From assembly GCA_015075645.1 (NCBI GenBank), contig JABTUF010000001.1, forward strand, positions 682,001 through 746,000: DNA of 64,000 bases, read 5' to 3'. Positions 1 through 8,997 of the stretch are shown here, in pieces. Below the pieces are notes generated by a model. It was not told the origin of the DNA, searched no databases, and worked only from the letters and a program-made list of their open reading frames with translations. Numbering within the stretch: position 1 is the stretch's first letter; every line of letters starts with the position of its first letter. The translations under genes were made by a program, and so were the position numbers. Source of the stretch: Burkholderiales bacterium (GTDB lineage Bacteria; Pseudomonadota; Gammaproteobacteria; Burkholderiales; Casimicrobiaceae).

Positions 1-110
1 GCTCGCGCCCGGCGACTCGGTCCGGCAGGGCCCGCCGACGATCGCTGCAGGCGCTCCAGTTCCGCTCTGTCAGATGCCGTCAATTCGATCCGCCGCGCAT
101 GATTGGCCAT
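1..110 (-). CDS. IS630-type transposase, N-terminal fragment (runs off left edge)
   Basis: The minus strand from an ATG at 110 reads MANHARRIELTASDRAELER and continues open to the window edge, about 36 residues. The ELTxxDRAELERL pattern followed by an Arg-rich RRARA stretch matches the helix-turn-helix start of IS630-family transposases, as I know the family. A purine-rich AAGG lies just upstream of the ATG. Positions 129-172, just outside, are strikingly AT-rich for this genome and may hold the element end. Only the N-terminus is visible, so an intact element and its catalytic DDE residues cannot be assessed; another HTH protein is possible. Confidence 0.5.
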   Translation of the reverse strand, partial: MANHARRIELTASDRAELERLQRSSAGPAGPSRRAR

Positions 111-218
111 GGACCTTGCCTCCGCAAGTGCATATGACCAATAATAACATTATTTACGTGACGAAACACTAGCGCCCGCGCCGCACCGGGCGGGCCGCGC
201 CGCGCCGCGCCGCGAGGT

Positions 219-224
219 TAGAAT
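219..224 (+). promoter_or_regulatory. Putative -10 element of fba
   Basis: TAGAAT followed by CGGGG lies 35 bp before the fba start. The same TAGAATCG core recurs before several other genes in the window. No clear -35 box is visible in the very GC-rich sequence upstream. Confidence 0.4.
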
Positions 225-258
225 CGGGGCTTTCCGAACGCGACCTTCGGAGGCCCCC

Positions 259-1323
259 ATGCCCCTCGTCTCGATGCGCCAGCTCCTCGACCACGCGGCC
301 GACCACGGCTACGGACTGCCCGCGTTCAACGTCAACAATCTCGAGCAGGTGCAGGCGATCATGGCCGCCGCCGCCGAGACCGACAGCCCGGTGATCATGC
401 AGGCGTCCGCCGGCGCGCGGAAGTACGCGGGCGAGATCTTCCTGCGGCACCTGATCGAAGCCGCGGTCGAGAGCTATCCGCGGATCCCGGTCGTGATGCA
501 CCAGGACCACGGCCAGTCGCCGGAGGTCTGCGCCTCCGCGATCAAGCTGGGCTTCACCAGCGTGATGATGGACGGCTCGCTGCAGGCCGACGGCAAGACG
601 ATCGCGAGCTACGACTACAACCTCGACGTCACGCGCAAAGTCGTCGACATGGCGCACGCGATCGGCGTCACCGTCGAGGGCGAACTGGGCTGCCTCGGGT
701 CGCTCGAGACGATGCGCGGCGACAAGGAAGACGGCCACGGCGCGGAAGGCACGATGACGCGCGAGATGCTCTTGACCGACCCGGACCAGGCCGCCGATTT
801 CGTGAAGCGCACGCAACTCGACGCGCTCGCGATCGCGATCGGCACCTCGCACGGCGCCTACAAGTTCTCGCGCAAGCCGACCGGCGACATCCTCGCGATC
901 GACCGCATCAAGGCGATCCACGCGCGCATCCCCAACACGCACCTCGTCATGCACGGCAGTTCCTCGGTGCCGCAGGATCTCCTCGCGATCATCCGCGAGA
1001 ACGGCGGCGAGATGAAGGAGACCTACGGCGTGCCGGTCGAGGAGATCCAGGAAGGAATCAGGCACGGCGTGCGCAAGGTGAACATCGACACCGACATCCG
1101 GCTCGCGATGACCGCCGCGATCCGCAAGTTCCTCCGCGACAAGCCCTCGGCGTTCGACCCGCGCGACTACCTCAAGCCCGCGCGCGAGGCGGCGAAGGCG
1201 ATCTGCAAGGCACGCTACGAGCAGTTCGGCTGCGCCGGCATGGGCTCGAAGATCGTGCCGGTGCCGCTCGAGAAGATCGCGAGCCGCTACAAGTCGGGCG
1301 AACTGCGCCAGATCGTGAACTGA
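259..1323 (+). CDS. fba: Class II fructose-bisphosphate aldolase
   Basis: This cytoplasmic zinc enzyme reversibly cleaves fructose-1,6-bisphosphate to DHAP and glyceraldehyde-3-phosphate in glycolysis, gluconeogenesis and, in autotrophs, the Calvin cycle. The 354-residue protein is full length for the class II form common in proteobacteria (Calvin-cycle subtype). The metal/catalytic motif HQDHG is at residues 81-85, with the catalytic Asp at 83 and zinc-binding His at 84. The [10 protein letters not shown] segment and the phosphate-binding HGSSSVP segment are present. The start is set by GGAGG 6 bp upstream of the ATG. It appears monocistronic, with its own putative promoter. Assignment to the family is secure; the metabolic role cannot be told from the window. 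Confidence 0.95.
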   Translation: MPLVSMRQLLDHAADHGYGLPAFNVNNLEQVQAIMAAAAETDSPVIMQASAGARKYAGEIFLRHLIEAAVESYPRIPVVMHQDHGQSPEVCASAIKLGFTSVMMDGSLQADGKTIASYDYNLDVTRKVVDMAHAIGVTVEGELGCLGSLETMRGDKEDGHGAEGTMTREMLLTDPDQAADFVKRTQLDALAIAIGTSHGAYKFSRKPTGDILAIDRIKAIHARIPNTHLVMHGSSSVPQDLLAIIRENGGEMKETYGVPVEEIQEGIRHGVRKVNIDTDIRLAMTAAIRKFLRDKPSAFDPRDYLKPAREAAKAICKARYEQFGCAGMGSKIVPVPLEKIASRYKSGELRQIVN

Positions 1324-1579
1324 TCGTCCGCACCGGACGATTCAGGCGCGCCTGCAGCGGATCGCGACGTCCCGCCGGTCGCCGCCCGTCCGCGGCAGCA
1401 CTCTTCGTCCGGGAACCCGACCCTCGACGCGCCGCATCGGCGGATTGCGGCCCCGCCGATGTCCGTCGTCCCGAGGCGCGGCGCGTTCACCGACCGGCAC
1501 GGGAACGCCTATTGAACGGTGCCCCAGGCAGGCATAGAGTGCGCGAATGCCGCGCGGCGCGCGCCGCGAAGGAGGGGCG

Positions 1580-1888
1580 ATGGATTTCAGGGTCGAACAG
1601 CGGGGCGATGGACTCCTGGTGCGGATCGTGACCGCCGAGCGGGACGAGCAGGCTATCTTCGACCGGATCTGCGCCTGCCGCCGCACGAGCTGGTGGTCGT
1701 GTCCCTCCGGCGAATGCGCGAAGATTGACGCGTGCGAGACGCGGCTCGACGGCGATGCAACGGTGCTTGCGCTGACGCCGCGACCGGGCGAAGCGCTGTC
1801 GGCGGTCGGCGTCAAGGAGTGCCTGCGCTACATGCTCGACGACGCGGCCGCCGCTGCGACCGGCGGGGCCGCGCCGCCCGAGCGGTAG
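1580..1888 (+). CDS. Small cysteine-containing hypothetical protein
   Basis: I do not recognise this 102-residue protein. An upstream ATG at 1547 is in frame, but the ATG at 1580 is preferred because AGGAGG lies 5-10 bp before it. The N-terminal half alternates short beta-like segments (MDFRVEQRGDGLLVRIV). Cysteines at residues 31, 33, 41, 46 and 52, with another near residue 85, could bind metal or form disulfides; there is no signal peptide, so a cytoplasmic location is likely. A weak TAGAGT -10-like hexamer lies about 45 bp upstream. Codon use matches the surroundings. No function is assigned. Confidence 0.6.
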   Translation: MDFRVEQRGDGLLVRIVTAERDEQAIFDRICACRRTSWWSCPSGECAKIDACETRLDGDATVLALTPRPGEALSAVGVKECLRYMLDDAAAAATGGAAPPER

Positions 1889-2101
1889 CGCTCGCGGCGA
1901 CGGAGCTTCGATCGCGCGCGTCCGCGCGGACGGTTGCGCACGAAGCGAGCAGGACCGCGCCGACCGATCGACCGGCGTCGATGGCGATCGATCGCAACCG
2001 CCGTGCCGCGCGAGCGCGCCCTGGTCGCCGCCGCGTGCTAGCATCGGCGAACAGCGCGGTGGTCGCCGCCGTCGCATTTCGAAACGTTCGGAGAGGCCGT
2101 C

Positions 2102-2362
2102 ATGGGCATCATGAGCATCGTGTGGATGATCATCGTCGGATTCATCGTGGGCCTCATCGCCCGTTTCTTCTATCCGGGAGCGATCAACCTCGGCTTCTGG
2201 ATGACCACGCTGCTCGGCATCGGCGGCTCGGTGGTCGGGGGCATCATCGGCGGCCTCTTCTCGAAGTCGCCCGACGGCAAGTTCCGCACGGCCGGATTCA
2301 TCATGTCGGTGATCGGCTCGCTGCTCCTCCTGTGGGTCTACCTCACGTTCCTCGCGAAGTGA
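2102..2362 (+). CDS. GlsB/YeaQ/YmgE-family stress-response membrane protein
   Basis: This 86-residue protein is almost entirely hydrophobic and has three predicted membrane segments. The glycine-rich GIGGSVVGGIIGG stretch is typical of the transglycosylase-associated (PF04226) family. Family members are general-stress inner-membrane proteins of unknown biochemistry. The start is the first of two nearby ATGs, with GGAGAGG about 6 bp upstream; a TAGCAT -10-like hexamer sits near 2039. The stop codon overlaps a short GC hairpin (2361-2377) that may end transcription. Length and pattern fit the family well. Confidence 0.85.
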   Translation: MGIMSIVWMIIVGFIVGLIARFFYPGAINLGFWMTTLLGIGGSVVGGIIGGLFSKSPDGKFRTAGFIMSVIGSLLLLWVYLTFLAK

Positions 2363-2411
2363 CCCCAGTCGGGGGTCGGCGACCGCGCGCCCTCCTCGAG
2401 CGCATGACGTA

Positions 2412-3458
2412 ATGCCTGGCGAATCGAGCCGGCCGCCGGCGGCGATCGCCACCCCTCGCCGTCGATCCCCGGCTCGCGGGGCCCCTCGCCGGCGAAGCGA
2501 CGCTGCCTCGCCTTCCCTCGCGGAGATCGAGGCCGCCGCCCGCCGCGTCTACGCGGCGATGGCGCCCACGCCGCAGATCGCATGGCCGCTCGTCCGCCGG
2601 CGCGCGAACGCGGAGGTCTGGGTCAAGCACGAGAACCACACGCCGACCGGCGCGTTCAAGGTGCGCGGCGGGCTCAACCTGCTCGCGCAGCTCGCGTCGG
2701 CGTCCCCGCGCCCGGCGGGCGTGTGCAGCGCCACGCGCGGCAACCACGGCCAGAGCCTCGCCTACGCGGCCGCGAGGCACGGCTTCGCATGCACGATCGT
2801 CGTGCCGCACGGCAATTCGGCGTCGAAGAACGCCGCGATGCGCGCCTTCGGCGCCGAACTGGTCGAGCACGGGCGCGATTTCGACGAGGCCCGCGTGCAT
2901 GCGCACGCGCTCGCGAAGGACCGCGGCTACGTGTTCGTCGGCCCCTTCGACCGGCCGCTCGTCGCCGGCGTCGCCACCTACGCGCTCGAACTCTTCCGCG
3001 CGGTCGAGCGGCTCGACCGCGTCTACGTGCCGATCGGCTGCGGCTCGGGCGCCTGCGGCCTGATCGCGGCGCGCGACGCGCTCGGACTCGCCACGAAGAT
3101 CATCGGCGTCGTGTCGACACGGGCGAACGCCTACGCGCAGTCGTTTCGCGCGCGGCGCGCGATCGAGACGCCGAGCGCCGACACGATGGCCGACGGCATG
3201 GCGGTGCGCGTTCCGGTGGCCGCGGCGCTCGACATCCTGTGGCGCGGCGCGCACGACGTGGTCGAGGTCGACGACGAAGCGGTCGCCGGCGCGATGCGCG
3301 CGCTGTTCGACGACACGCACCAGGTCGCCGAAGGAGCGGGCGCGGCGGCGCTCGCGGCGCTACTCGCCGACCCGGAGCGCGAGGGCAGGCGCTGCGCGGT
3401 CGTGCTGTCCGGGGGCAACGTCGATCGCGCGGCCTACGCGCGGATCCTGGGCGGCTGA
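2412..3458 (+). CDS. PLP-dependent threonine dehydratase-like enzyme
   Basis: This is a fold-type II pyridoxal-phosphate enzyme, related to catabolic threonine/serine dehydratases that deaminate threonine to 2-oxobutyrate. The PLP-binding lysine is Lys83 in TGAFKVRGG. The phosphate-binding loop is PIGCGSGACG near residue 200, and the SGGNVDR segment near the C-terminus contacts the PLP ring. The catalytic domain fills the protein, with no ACT domain, so it is not the isoleucine-regulated biosynthetic form (that enzyme is encoded at 50184-51698). The first 30 residues are Arg/Pro-rich and atypical, so translation may begin further in. Related activities such as serine dehydratase or diaminopropionate-type lyases are possible. 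Confidence 0.8.
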   Translation: MPGESSRPPAAIATPRRRSPARGAPRRRSDAASPSLAEIEAAARRVYAAMAPTPQIAWPLVRRRANAEVWVKHENHTPTGAFKVRGGLNLLAQLASASPRPAGVCSATRGNHGQSLAYAAARHGFACTIVVPHGNSASKNAAMRAFGAELVEHGRDFDEARVHAHALAKDRGYVFVGPFDRPLVAGVATYALELFRAVERLDRVYVPIGCGSGACGLIAARDALGLATKIIGVVSTRANAYAQSFRARRAIETPSADTMADGMAVRVPVAAALDILWRGAHDVVEVDDEAVAGAMRALFDDTHQVAEGAGAAALAALLADPEREGRRCAVVLSGGNVDRAAYARILGG

Positions 3459-3489
3459 GGAGCCGCCGTCCGGCGCAGCGACGCGCGCG

Positions 3490-4080
3490 TCAGACGAGGT
3501 CGGCCGCCGGTCCGAGGACCTGTTCGCGCAGCTCCCGGTAACGCGGGAGCTGCGGCGGATAGATCGCGATGTACTTGACCTGCGCGGCCTGCAGGCAGCG
3601 CTGCTTGATAAACTCGAGCTTCTGGTCGCGCGGGTTGGTGACCTGCTCGGGTTCCTTCGCGTCGACGATCGCGACGATCGTCATGTCCTTGTCGCACACG
3701 ACGAAGCCGACGTGCTGGTTCGCGATCTTGCGGAAGGCGCGCAGGCGTTCCATTCCCTGCGGCCCGATCTTCACCTGCAGCACGTCGGCGAGCCGGATCT
3801 TCGCGAAGATCTCGTGGCGCGGAAACGCCGCCCGGAGCAGCAGGAACACGACGTTCTCGGCCTTCGACAGGAAGCGCGGGCGCAGCAGGTAGAGACCCGG
3901 CAGTTCGGCCGAGGACAAAAGGCGCGTGGTCTCGCCTTCGGTCCACTGCGCGACCGTGTTCGGCGAGTCGAGCCCGCCGCGCGTGGCGGGGCCCTCGCCG
4001 CGGCTGCGCCGCACGAGCCCGACGATCACCGCCACCGACAGCGCGGCGATCGCGAGGGCGAACAGGATGCCCGAGGTCAT
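3490..4080 (-). CDS. DUF2726 protein with N-terminal membrane anchor
   Basis: The protein has 196 residues. It begins with one hydrophobic helix (ILFALAIAALSVAVIVGLV), followed by a basic loop and a soluble C-terminal domain. That domain carries features of DUF2726, a presumed PD-(D/E)xK nuclease-like fold found alone or fused to topoisomerase zinc fingers: VVCDKDMTIVAIVDAKE and a following helix with IKQRCLQAA. The Asp and Glu-rich VDAKE segment may be the degenerate nuclease core. The start is the ATG directly before the membrane helix; there is no convincing Shine-Dalgarno. It converges with the upstream PLP enzyme. The biological role is unknown. Confidence 0.75.
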   Translation of the reverse strand: MTSGILFALAIAALSVAVIVGLVRRSRGEGPATRGGLDSPNTVAQWTEGETTRLLSSAELPGLYLLRPRFLSKAENVVFLLLRAAFPRHEIFAKIRLADVLQVKIGPQGMERLRAFRKIANQHVGFVVCDKDMTIVAIVDAKEPEQVTNPRDQKLEFIKQRCLQAAQVKYIAIYPPQLPRYRELREQVLGPAADLV

Positions 4081-4214
4081 GTTGTCGACGCGCGCTTGTG
4101 ACAGCGATCGTGCCCTGCGCGAAGTCTCCCTTCTACGTCCTTGTTTTCCCGTCCTTTCGGGCCGGACGGCGAAGTCTAACCCAACCGGGGAGACGGCGGG
4201 GAAAGTAGCGAAAT

Positions 4215-4290
4215 GCAGGGTCAGACTCGACTTTCCGCCGACGCCAGCGCCCCGTTCCCAGGGCACCCGGAACGTCGAGTCTGACCCTGC
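4215..4290. repeat. GGGTCAGACTCGA palindromic element, copy 1
   Basis: A 17-nt perfect inverted repeat (left arm 4215-4231, right arm 4274-4290) begins GCAGGGTCAGACTCGAC and encloses 42 bp of unrelated sequence. It lies between the DUF2726 gene and the end of the dpp operon. The same core recurs at 10010-10096 and 13912-14058. Its size and palindromic form are like REP elements that are mobilised by TnpA-REP (RAYT) transposases; no such gene is in the window. Confidence 0.8.
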
Positions 4291-4311
4291 TTCCCCCAAG
4301 GGATGCGGACG

Positions 4312-4338
4312 GGGGTGCGGAGGACGCCTCCGCACCCC
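4312..4338. terminator. Strong GC hairpin after dppA
   Basis: A perfect 12-bp stem (GGGGTGCGGAGG / complement) with a 3-nt loop lies 11 bp beyond the dppA stop on the minus strand. No T-tract follows in either direction, so it may act as a transcript end stabiliser or a weak terminator for the dpp operon. Confidence 0.55.
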
Positions 4339-4349
4339 TTCCTGCCCCT

Positions 4350-5975
4350 CTACTCCTTGATGTCGACGCCGTAGAACGTGTGCCGGCCGAACGGCGAGAG
4401 CTTGAAGTCGATCACTTCCTTGCGGACCGGCTTCAACTGCACCGCGTGCGCGATCGTGAACCAGGGCGCCTGCTCCTTGAAGATCACCTGAGCCTTCTCG
4501 TAGAGCGGGGTGCGCTCCTTCTGGCTCGAGACCGTCTTCGCCTTCAGCACGAGTTCCTCGAACGGCTGGTAGCAGAACTTCGCCACGTTGCTGCCGTTGG
4601 TCTTCGCGGCGTCGCAGCCCAGGAGCGTGTGCAGGAAGTTGTCCGGATCGCCGTTGTCGCCGGTCCAGCCGAGCATCCCCATCTGGTGCTCGCCCGCCTG
4701 CATGCGCTTGCGGTACTCGCCCCACTCGAAGCTCTTGATCTCGGCCTTGATGCCGACCTTGGCGAGGTCCGCCTGCATCAGTTCGGCGATGCGGCGCGCG
4801 TTCGGGTTGTACGGACGCTGCACCGGCATCGCCCACAGATCGGTCGTGAAGCCGTTCGGGAATCCGGCTTCGGCGAGCAGCTTCTTCGCCGCGGCCGGAT
4901 CGTACGGATCGTCCTTGATCGACTTGTTGTACGACCACATCGTCGGCGGAATCGGATTGGTCGCCGGGATGCCGGCCGACAGGTACACCGCGTCGATGAT
5001 CGCCTTCTTGTTGATCGCCATGTTGACGGCCTTGCGCACGCGCACGTCGTCGAACGGCTTCTTCTGGGTGTTGTAGGCGAGGTAGCCGACGTTCAGCCCC
5101 GGCTGTTCGAGCACCTTGACGTTCGGATCCTTCCGCATCGCCTCGAGGTCGGCCGGATTCGGATAGGGCATCACGTGGCACTCGCCCTTCTGGAGCTTCG
5201 CCCAGCGGACCGACGCGTCGGGCGTGATCGCGAAGATCAGGTCGTCGATCTTCGCCTTGCCGCCCCAGAACTGCGGGAACGCCTTGTAGCGGATGATCGC
5301 GTCCTTGATGTAGCGCACCAGGTAGTACGGCCCGGTGCCGATCGGTTCCTGGTCGATCTTCTCGGGCGTGCCGGCCTTCAGCATCGCATCGGCGTACTCC
5401 TTCGACTGGATCCCGGCGTACTCCATCGCGAGATCGGAGAGGAACGGCGCCTCGGGGCGGTTGAGCGTGATGCGCACCGTGTAGTCGTCGACCTTCTCCA
5501 CCGACTTCAGGAGCTTGGGCAGGCCCATGTCGTTGAAGTAGGAGTGGTTCGAACTCGTCACCTTGAAGTACGGGTTCGACTCCTTCCACTGGCGCTCGAT
5601 GCTGAAGATGATGTCGTCGGCGTTCAGGTCGCGCGTGGGCTTCCAGTCGCGGTGGTTGTGCCACTTGACGCCCTTGCGCAGGTGGAACGTGTACACGGTG
5701 CCGTCGGGCGAGATCTCCCACTTCTGCGCGAGGCCCGGGACGACGCTCGTGCCGCCGCGCTCGAAATCGACGATGCGGCTGTAGATCTGGCTGTTCGCGT
5801 CGAACGACGTCCCGGTCGTGTTGACCGCCGGGTAGAAGTTCTCGGGGCTCCCTTCCGAGCAGTAGACGAGTGTCTTGGCCGCGAGGGGGCCCGCCGCGAA
5901 GAGCGCGGGGATCGCGAGGGTGGCGAGGACGGCGCCGGCGAGGCGGGCTCGGCGGGCCGGGCGGACTGGCTTCAT
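4350..5975 (-). CDS. dppA: Peptide ABC transporter, periplasmic substrate-binding protein
   Basis: A family 5 solute-binding protein (541 residues) that captures di- or oligopeptides in the periplasm for the DppBCDF permease. The signal peptide has basic residues (KPVRPARRAR), a hydrophobic core and cleavage after LAAK-type sequence near residue 33. The mature part has the family patterns YSRIVDF, FHLRKGVKWH and YNTQKKPFDD. The start is the ATG at 5975, preceded by CCTGGAGG; longer in-frame starts upstream would bury the signal peptide. It is the last gene of the operon, 55 bp after dppF, which allows it to be made in excess. The actual ligand (dipeptide, oligopeptide, haem, glutathione) is not evident from sequence. 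Confidence 0.88.
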   Translation of the reverse strand: MKPVRPARRARLAGAVLATLAIPALFAAGPLAAKTLVYCSEGSPENFYPAVNTTGTSFDANSQIYSRIVDFERGGTSVVPGLAQKWEISPDGTVYTFHLRKGVKWHNHRDWKPTRDLNADDIIFSIERQWKESNPYFKVTSSNHSYFNDMGLPKLLKSVEKVDDYTVRITLNRPEAPFLSDLAMEYAGIQSKEYADAMLKAGTPEKIDQEPIGTGPYYLVRYIKDAIIRYKAFPQFWGGKAKIDDLIFAITPDASVRWAKLQKGECHVMPYPNPADLEAMRKDPNVKVLEQPGLNVGYLAYNTQKKPFDDVRVRKAVNMAINKKAIIDAVYLSAGIPATNPIPPTMWSYNKSIKDDPYDPAAAKKLLAEAGFPNGFTTDLWAMPVQRPYNPNARRIAELMQADLAKVGIKAEIKSFEWGEYRKRMQAGEHQMGMLGWTGDNGDPDNFLHTLLGCDAAKTNGSNVAKFCYQPFEELVLKAKTVSSQKERTPLYEKAQVIFKEQAPWFTIAHAVQLKPVRKEVIDFKLSPFGRHTFYGVDIKE

Positions 5976-6030
5976 TGCTACCTCCAGGGATGAGGCCCTC
6001 GGGACGCGCGGATCGGTCGGTTGCCGTCCG

Positions 6031-7047
6031 TCAGGTCCGGGCCAGGGTGAATCGTTCGGCGAAGTGGCAGGCCACCCGCCGATCGTCGATCGGCCGCGCG
6101 GCGGGGCGCTCGGCATGGCAGCGCGCCTCGGCGTGCGGGCAGCGCGTGGAGAATACACAACCTGCGGGCGGGTTCAATGGGGAGGGCAACTCGCCGGCCA
6201 GCGGCGCCCGCCGGGTCCGGGCGGCTCCGGCCATCGCCGGGACGGACGCGAGCAGCGCCTGCGTGTACGGGTGCAGCGAGCGCTCGAAGATCGCCGCGAC
6301 CGGCCCCTGCTCCATCGCGAGCCCGAGGTACATCACCAGGACGTCGTCGGCGATGTGCCGCACGACGCCGAGATCGTGCGAGATGAACAGGTAGGCGAGT
6401 CCGAGTTCGTCCTGCAGGTCGGCCATCAGGTTCAGCACCTGCGCCTGCACCGACACGTCGAGCGCGGAGACAGGCTCGTCGGCGACGACGAGCGAAGGCG
6501 AGAGCATCAGCGCGCGGGCGATCGCGATGCGCTGCCGCTGGCCGCCGGAGAACATGTGCGGATAGCGGACGTAGTGCTCGGGGCGCAGCCCCACGCGCGC
6601 GAGCATCGCCTTCGCGCGTTCCGCGCGCTCGGCCGGGGCGAGCGTCGTGTTGATCTCGAGCGGCGCCTCGAGGATCGCGCCGATCTTCTTGCGCGGGTTG
6701 AGCGAGCCGTAGGGATTCTGGAACACCATCTGCACCGACGTGCGCAACGCCCGCCGCTCGTCCGGACCCGCCCGGACGGCATCGACGCCGTTCAGGACGA
6801 ATTCGCCGGAGGTCGGCGACTCGATCAGCGAGATCACGCGCGCGAGGGTCGACTTGCCGCACCCCGATTCGCCGACGACCGCGAGCGTGCGGCCGGCCTC
6901 GACGGTGAACGTGACGCCGCCGACCGCCTGCAGGCGCGCGCGTTCGCGCAACGCGCCGCGTCGGATCTCGTAGACACGCGTGATGTCGCGCGCGGCCACG
7001 GCCGGCGCACGCGCCGCGGCTGCCGACGATGGCGCCGGCGCGCTCAT
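6031..7047 (-). CDS. dppF: Peptide ABC transporter ATPase, DppF type
   Basis: One of two cytoplasmic ATP-hydrolysing subunits powering peptide import (338 residues). Visible motifs: Walker [11 protein letters not shown]-loop region [13 protein letters not shown], signature [14 protein letters not shown], Walker [12 protein letters not shown], and H-loop FISHDLG. The oligopeptide-specific C-terminal extension carries the Cys-rich pattern [14 protein letters not shown] that binds an iron-sulfur cluster in some DppD/DppF proteins. The start ATG at 7047 overlaps the dppD stop by 4 bp, indicating translational coupling. Neighbours dppD and dppC supply the partner ATPase and permease. Confidence 0.93.
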   Translation of the reverse strand: MSAPAPSSAAAARAPAVAARDITRVYEIRRGALRERARLQAVGGVTFTVEAGRTLAVVGESGCGKSTLARVISLIESPTSGEFVLNGVDAVRAGPDERRALRTSVQMVFQNPYGSLNPRKKIGAILEAPLEINTTLAPAERAERAKAMLARVGLRPEHYVRYPHMFSGGQRQRIAIARALMLSPSLVVADEPVSALDVSVQAQVLNLMADLQDELGLAYLFISHDLGVVRHIADDVLVMYLGLAMEQGPVAAIFERSLHPYTQALLASVPAMAGAARTRRAPLAGELPSPLNPPAGCVFSTRCPHAEARCHAERPAARPIDDRRVACHFAERFTLART

Positions 7048-8066
7048 GCGTCCGCCTCCTCGATCCCGACCACCCCGTCGCGTGCGATGGCGCCGTCGCG
7101 GCCGGCCTCGCCCATCGGGTAATGGCAGCGCACGCGGCCCGCGCGCCAATCGCGGAGCGACGGGCGCTCGCCGACGCAGCGCTTCGTCGCGAACGCGCAG
7201 CGCGGCGCGAACAGGCAGCCGGACGGCCGATCGTAGAGCCCCGGCACGACGCCGGGGATCGTCGCGAGCCGCGCGTGGCCGGTGCTGCGCTCCGGCATCG
7301 CGGCGAGCAGCGCCGCCGTGTACGGATGCTGCGGCTCCGTGAAGAGGTCGTCGGCGGTGCGCTCCTCGAGCACCTGTCCCGCGTACATCACGGCGACCCG
7401 TCGCGCCATGTCGGCGACCACGCCCATGTTGTGCGTGACGAGCACGAGCGACATGCCGCGCGAGCGCTGCAGTTCGCGCAGGAGGTCGAGGATCTGCGCC
7501 TGGATCGTGACGTCGAGCGCGGTCGTCGGCTCGTCGGCGATCAGGAGTCGCGGATTGCAGGCGATCGCCATCGCGATCATCACGCGCTGGTTCATGCCGC
7601 CGGACATCTGGTGCGGGAAGTCCTTCAGGCGCGAGCCCGCCGCCGGAATGCCGACCTGCTCCAGCAACTCGACCGCGCGATGGCGCGCCGCGCGGCCGTC
7701 CATGCCGAGGTGCAGGCGCAAGGTCTCGGTCAACTGGAAGCCGACGGTGAAGCAGGGATTGAGACTCGTCGTCGGCTCCTGGAAGATCATCGCGACCTCC
7801 TTGCCGACGATCGCGCGCCGCTCGCGCTCGCTGGCGCGGAGCAGGTCGCGCCCGGCGAAGGCGAGCCGCTTCGCGCGCACGCGGCCCGGCGCGGCGACGA
7901 GCCCCATCAGCGCGAGCATCGTCACGCTCTTGCCGGAGCCCGACTCGCCGACGATGCCCAGCACCTCGCCTTCGTCGAGCGAGAGGCTCACGCCCTCGAC
8001 CGCACGCATCACCCCCGCGTGCGACGGGAACTCGACGTGCAGGTCCTCGATCTCGACCAGGGCCAT
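7044..8066 (-). CDS. dppD: Peptide ABC transporter ATPase, DppD type
   Basis: Second ATPase of the peptide importer (340 residues). It shows Walker [10 protein letters not shown]-loop [12 protein letters not shown], the signature region [16 protein letters not shown] (LSGGQ replaced by MSGGM, usual in DppD), Walker [14 protein letters not shown] and H-loop LVTHNMGV. The C-terminal Cys motif [14 protein letters not shown] is present, matching the one in dppF. It starts 4 bp after the dppC stop and its own stop overlaps the dppF start, so the three genes are tightly coupled. Confidence 0.93.
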   Translation of the reverse strand: MALVEIEDLHVEFPSHAGVMRAVEGVSLSLDEGEVLGIVGESGSGKSVTMLALMGLVAAPGRVRAKRLAFAGRDLLRASERERRAIVGKEVAMIFQEPTTSLNPCFTVGFQLTETLRLHLGMDGRAARHRAVELLEQVGIPAAGSRLKDFPHQMSGGMNQRVMIAMAIACNPRLLIADEPTTALDVTIQAQILDLLRELQRSRGMSLVLVTHNMGVVADMARRVAVMYAGQVLEERTADDLFTEPQHPYTAALLAAMPERSTGHARLATIPGVVPGLYDRPSGCLFAPRCAFATKRCVGERPSLRDWRAGRVRCHYPMGEAGRDGAIARDGVVGIEEADA

Positions 8067-8070
8067 GGGC

Positions 8071-8997
8071 TCAGCGCTTGAGCTTCGGGTCGAGCGCGTC
8101 GCGCAACCCGTCGCCCAGCAGGTTGAACGCGAGCACGGTCACGAGAATCATCACGCCCGGGAAGGTCACGACCCACCAGGCGCGCAGCACGAACTCGCGC
8201 GCGTCGGCGAGCATCGTGCCCCATTCGGGCGACGGCGGCTGCGCCCCCAGCCCGAGGAACCCGAGCGCCGCGGCGTCGAGGATCGCCGTCGACACGCCGA
8301 GCGTCGCCTGCACGATCAGCGGCGCCGCGCAGTTCGGCAGCACCTCGCTCATCATCAGGCGCACGCGTCCCGCGCCGGTCGCGCGGGCGGCGGTCACGTA
8401 GTCACGCGACATCTCGGCGATCACCGAGGCGCGCGTGATGCGCACGTAGTGCGGCAGCACGACGACCGCGACCGCGAGCATCGCGTTCATCAGCCCCGGG
8501 CCCAGGATCGCGACGATGACGATCGCGAGCAGCAGCGAGGGCAGCGTCAGGATGATGTCCATCAGCCGCATGATCGCGATCTCGGTGACGCCGCGCGCGT
8601 AGCCGGCGACGAGCCCGAGCACGATGCCGGTCACGATCGAGATCGCGACGACCGCCATGCCGATCAGGAGCGACAGGCGCGCGCCGTGGATGAGCCGCGA
8701 GAGCATGTCCCGCCCGATCGCGTCGGTGCCGAGCGGGTAGGCCCAGCTCCCGCCCTCCTGCCACGCCGGCGGTTTCAGGAACATCGCATTGTTCGTGAGG
8801 TCGGGCGGGTACGGCGCGAGCAGGTTCGCGAACGCCGCCATCAGCAGCACGGCGACGACGATCGCGAGCCCCGCGAGCGCGCCGCGGTTGGCGCTGAAGT
8901 AGCCCCAGAACTCGGAGAGCGGCCCGGGCGGCGCGCCGACCCCGGCGGAAGCCCGTCCTGCGCCGACCTCGTCGTGCGCGATGCTTGCGGGGGTCAT
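8071..8997 (-). CDS. dppC: Peptide ABC transporter permease, DppC type
   Basis: Inner-membrane permease (308 residues) that forms the translocation path with DppB. An N-terminal extension of about 30 residues precedes the first membrane helix ([21 protein letters not shown]). A periplasmic loop ends with the family motif [19 protein letters not shown], and five further helices follow. The EAA-type coupling loop is visible as [21 protein letters not shown]. The ATG overlaps the dppB stop (ATGA), fixing the start. Confidence 0.93.
   Translation of the reverse strand: MTPASIAHDEVGAGRASAGVGAPPGPLSEFWGYFSANRGALAGLAIVVAVLLMAAFANLLAPYPPDLTNNAMFLKPPAWQEGGSWAYPLGTDAIGRDMLSRLIHGARLSLLIGMAVVAISIVTGIVLGLVAGYARGVTEIAIMRLMDIILTLPSLLLAIVIVAILGPGLMNAMLAVAVVVLPHYVRITRASVIAEMSRDYVTAARATGAGRVRLMMSEVLPNCAAPLIVQATLGVSTAILDAAALGFLGLGAQPPSPEWGTMLADAREFVLRAWWVVTFPGVMILVTVLAFNLLGDGLRDALDPKLKR

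Noticed and set aside
1324..1579. Possible small gene between fba and the Cys-rich protein
   Set aside because: Short open frames here have no ribosome site or recognisable sequence.
3490..5721. 743-codon minus-strand frame joining the DUF2726 gene to DNA inside dppA
   Set aside because: Only the last 196 codons resemble a protein; the rest is an off-frame reading of dppA on the same strand and of a repeat.
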